64,000 bases of DNA. Origin: an uncultured Clostridia bacterium (lineage in GTDB: Bacteria; Bacillota; Clostridia; TANB77; CAG-465). This document shows positions 62,720 to 64,000 of the stretch, one piece after another. Both the position numbers and the translations under genes were made by a program. The stretch spans positions 1-64,000 of the forward strand of contig CAOYAN010000004.1 in NCBI GenBank assembly GCA_948562205.1, read 5' to 3'. Below the pieces are notes generated by a model that saw nothing but the letters and a program-made list of their open reading frames with translations, did not search any database and was not told where the DNA came from. Position 1 is the first letter of the stretch; every line of letters begins with the position of its first letter.

Positions 62720-63997
62720 CTATGGCTTTAATGCTGTAATTGGTACAATATAAATGCCAGTTTCTGGATCTCTTGCTATAACATCAGTATATCCAACAAC
62801 TACACACATAAACTTTGGCTTTTTTACCATATTATTATAAAAGTTTAATAAACTTTGTTTTGCCTCTTCTACTTGATGAAAACCTAATTTAATTTCAACT
62901 GCTGCATATTCTCCATCATTAAATTCAAGAATTGAGTCTACTTCAAGTCCTGTAACATTATCCCTAAAATGAAATAATTTTCCACCTAAATATTCAATAT
63001 ATATTTTAAGATCTCTTTCAACTAAAGCTTCAAACATAAAACCAAAAGTTTTTAAATCATTTATTAATTTATCTTTAGTTAAATCCAAGCATGCACAAGC
63101 AAGTGATGGATCAGTAAAGTGTCTTTTTGAAGATTTACCTAATCTTTCGGGAGATCTATAATTTTCATTGTATGCATTTTGATTATTTGTAATATGAAGT
63201 CTATTTAAAACGTCTAAATAATCCTCAATTGTAATTCTACTTTCAATAATTTCTCTTTCATTAGCATATTCTTCTATATCTTTTAATAATGTATTTTTAC
63301 TTGCAATTGTTGTTTCATTTCTTGCTAAACTTTTAAGTAACATATTCATTTTATTTTTATCTCTTTTTTTATCATCATTAATATCCTTATCTAAAATTGC
63401 TTCAATATAACTTTTAGGTATTATATTAATTTTATCCTCAGGTGTATTAATATTTGAAGGCCAACCTCCACGAATTATAAGATTTGCAAGTTTATCTAAT
63501 GTTACCTTATCATTTAAATTATTTTTTAGCGTACCATTTAGCATATCAGTTATGGAAGCTTTTCCAGTTGAATCTCCTGATTCATATAAACTCATAGTAT
63601 ACATTTGAATTTTACCTATTCTTCCAGCACCAGAATGGTGTATTTTTTCTTTTTGTTCTTTATCGGTTAATTTAGTAGAACAAGTCAATATATAATTTCC
63701 TTTTTTTACAGTATCATCACATTTTCTTCTAACTGCATCCCAAATTTCAGGTATTAAATTCCACTCATCTATAAGTTCAGGCTTTTCATCATTTAAAATT
63801 AAATCTAAGCTTAATTTAGCTTTTTCTTTAATTTCATCTTCATCTAATAATACTACACTATTTGCATGATTTAATGATGCCCAAGTTTTTCCACACCACT
63901 TTGGACCTTCTATACTTACAGCACCAAATATAGATAAGTAATCTTCTATTTTTTTATCCACCAATCTATTTATATATTCTTTTTTTCTTAAAGACAT
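62720..63997 (-). CDS. AAA ATPase with C-terminal DUF4143 nuclease-like domain
   Basis: 425 residues: AAA_14-type core with a P-loop EGPKWCGKTW and Walker B (ELIDEWNLIP), then the DUF4143 C-terminal domain with a PD-(D/E)XK-like pattern (VDSILEFNDGEYAAVEIKLG). This family is common and mobile in anaerobes; the role is unknown. Start ATG 63997 is near the window edge but the N-terminus looks complete. Confidence 0.85.
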   Translation of the reverse strand: MSLRKKEYINRLVDKKIEDYLSIFGAVSIEGPKWCGKTWASLNHANSVVLLDEDEIKEKAKLSLDLILNDEKPELIDEWNLIPEIWDAVRRKCDDTVKKGNYILTCSTKLTDKEQKEKIHHSGAGRIGKIQMYTMSLYESGDSTGKASITDMLNGTLKNNLNDKVTLDKLANLIIRGGWPSNINTPEDKINIIPKSYIEAILDKDINDDKKRDKNKMNMLLKSLARNETTIASKNTLLKDIEEYANEREIIESRITIEDYLDVLNRLHITNNQNAYNENYRSPERLGKSSKRHFTDPSLACACLDLTKDKLINDLKTFGFMFEALVERDLKIYIEYLGGKLFHFRDNVTGLEVDSILEFNDGEYAAVEIKLGFHQVEEAKQSLLNFYNNMVKKPKFMCVVVGYTDVIARDPETGIYIVPITALKP

Positions 63998-64000
63998 ATT

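Overview
The window is chromosomal DNA from a very AT-rich, Gram-positive anaerobe of the Clostridia type. Evidence for this is SpoVT (endospore formation), RNase Y with YmdB, WhiA, RecD2, YycJ, a fused DUF1385-PrmC next to rpmE, a rubredoxin-like/[FeFe]-hydrogenase-type protein and a 2-hydroxyacyl-CoA dehydratase/activase gene set. I cannot name the genus. I found no rRNA, tRNA or CRISPR array.

Layout. 0-8 kb: the end of an Rpn-type nuclease gene, a calcium-type P-ATPase, an orphan gene with a broken paralogue beside it, recD2 (split by one extra base) and a G+C-rich lipoprotein gene. 9-23 kb: hydrogenase-like protein, KAP P-loop NTPase, spoVT, a GDPD protein, rny, the dehydratase/activase trio, ymdB, a CysE-type acyltransferase. 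23-27 kb: a glutamine amidotransferase between two related cysteine-rich genes, then rlmH, yycJ and murA on the minus strand. 27-39 kb: a pair of orphan paralogues, rpmE, DUF1385-prmC, a short whiA, a PHP phosphoesterase, hemW, polA, a lytic transglycosylase. 39-45 kb: three orphan paralogues, each built of two related halves and carrying the same promoter and leader, with a fourth orphan between them. 45-47 kb: yebC and an SNase-fold protein. 47.5-53.1 kb: an integrated filamentous phage. 53.1-54.1 kb: gene-free DNA with dif-like sites and a duplicated segment. 54-64 kb: a Xer recombinase, an SOS-type yneA, yigZ, a divergent purA, an orphan, then clpX, clpP and tig, and an AAA/DUF4143 ATPase.

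The phage has a short, complete inovirus-like gene set: a candidate ssDNA-binding protein, a gpII/X-type replication initiator, a pIII-like adsorption protein, small membrane and coat proteins, and a Zot/pI-like assembly ATPase. It lies between repeats that contain Xer-type recombination sites, about 1 kb upstream of a host Xer gene. Gene direction flips at this point, plus to the left and mostly minus to the right, as expected at a replication terminus. I therefore read the locus as the chromosomal dif region used as a phage integration site.

The most unusual signal is translational. In four places (one in host recD2, two in the phage replication gene, one in the phage adsorption gene) a conserved protein is interrupted by exactly one surplus base. 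Each time the zero-frame codon at the break is CGG, and skipping its C gives GGN (Gly) and restores the protein. CGG is otherwise very rare here. This suggests either +1 frameshifting at CGG or a systematic insertion or assembly artefact; both can be tested.
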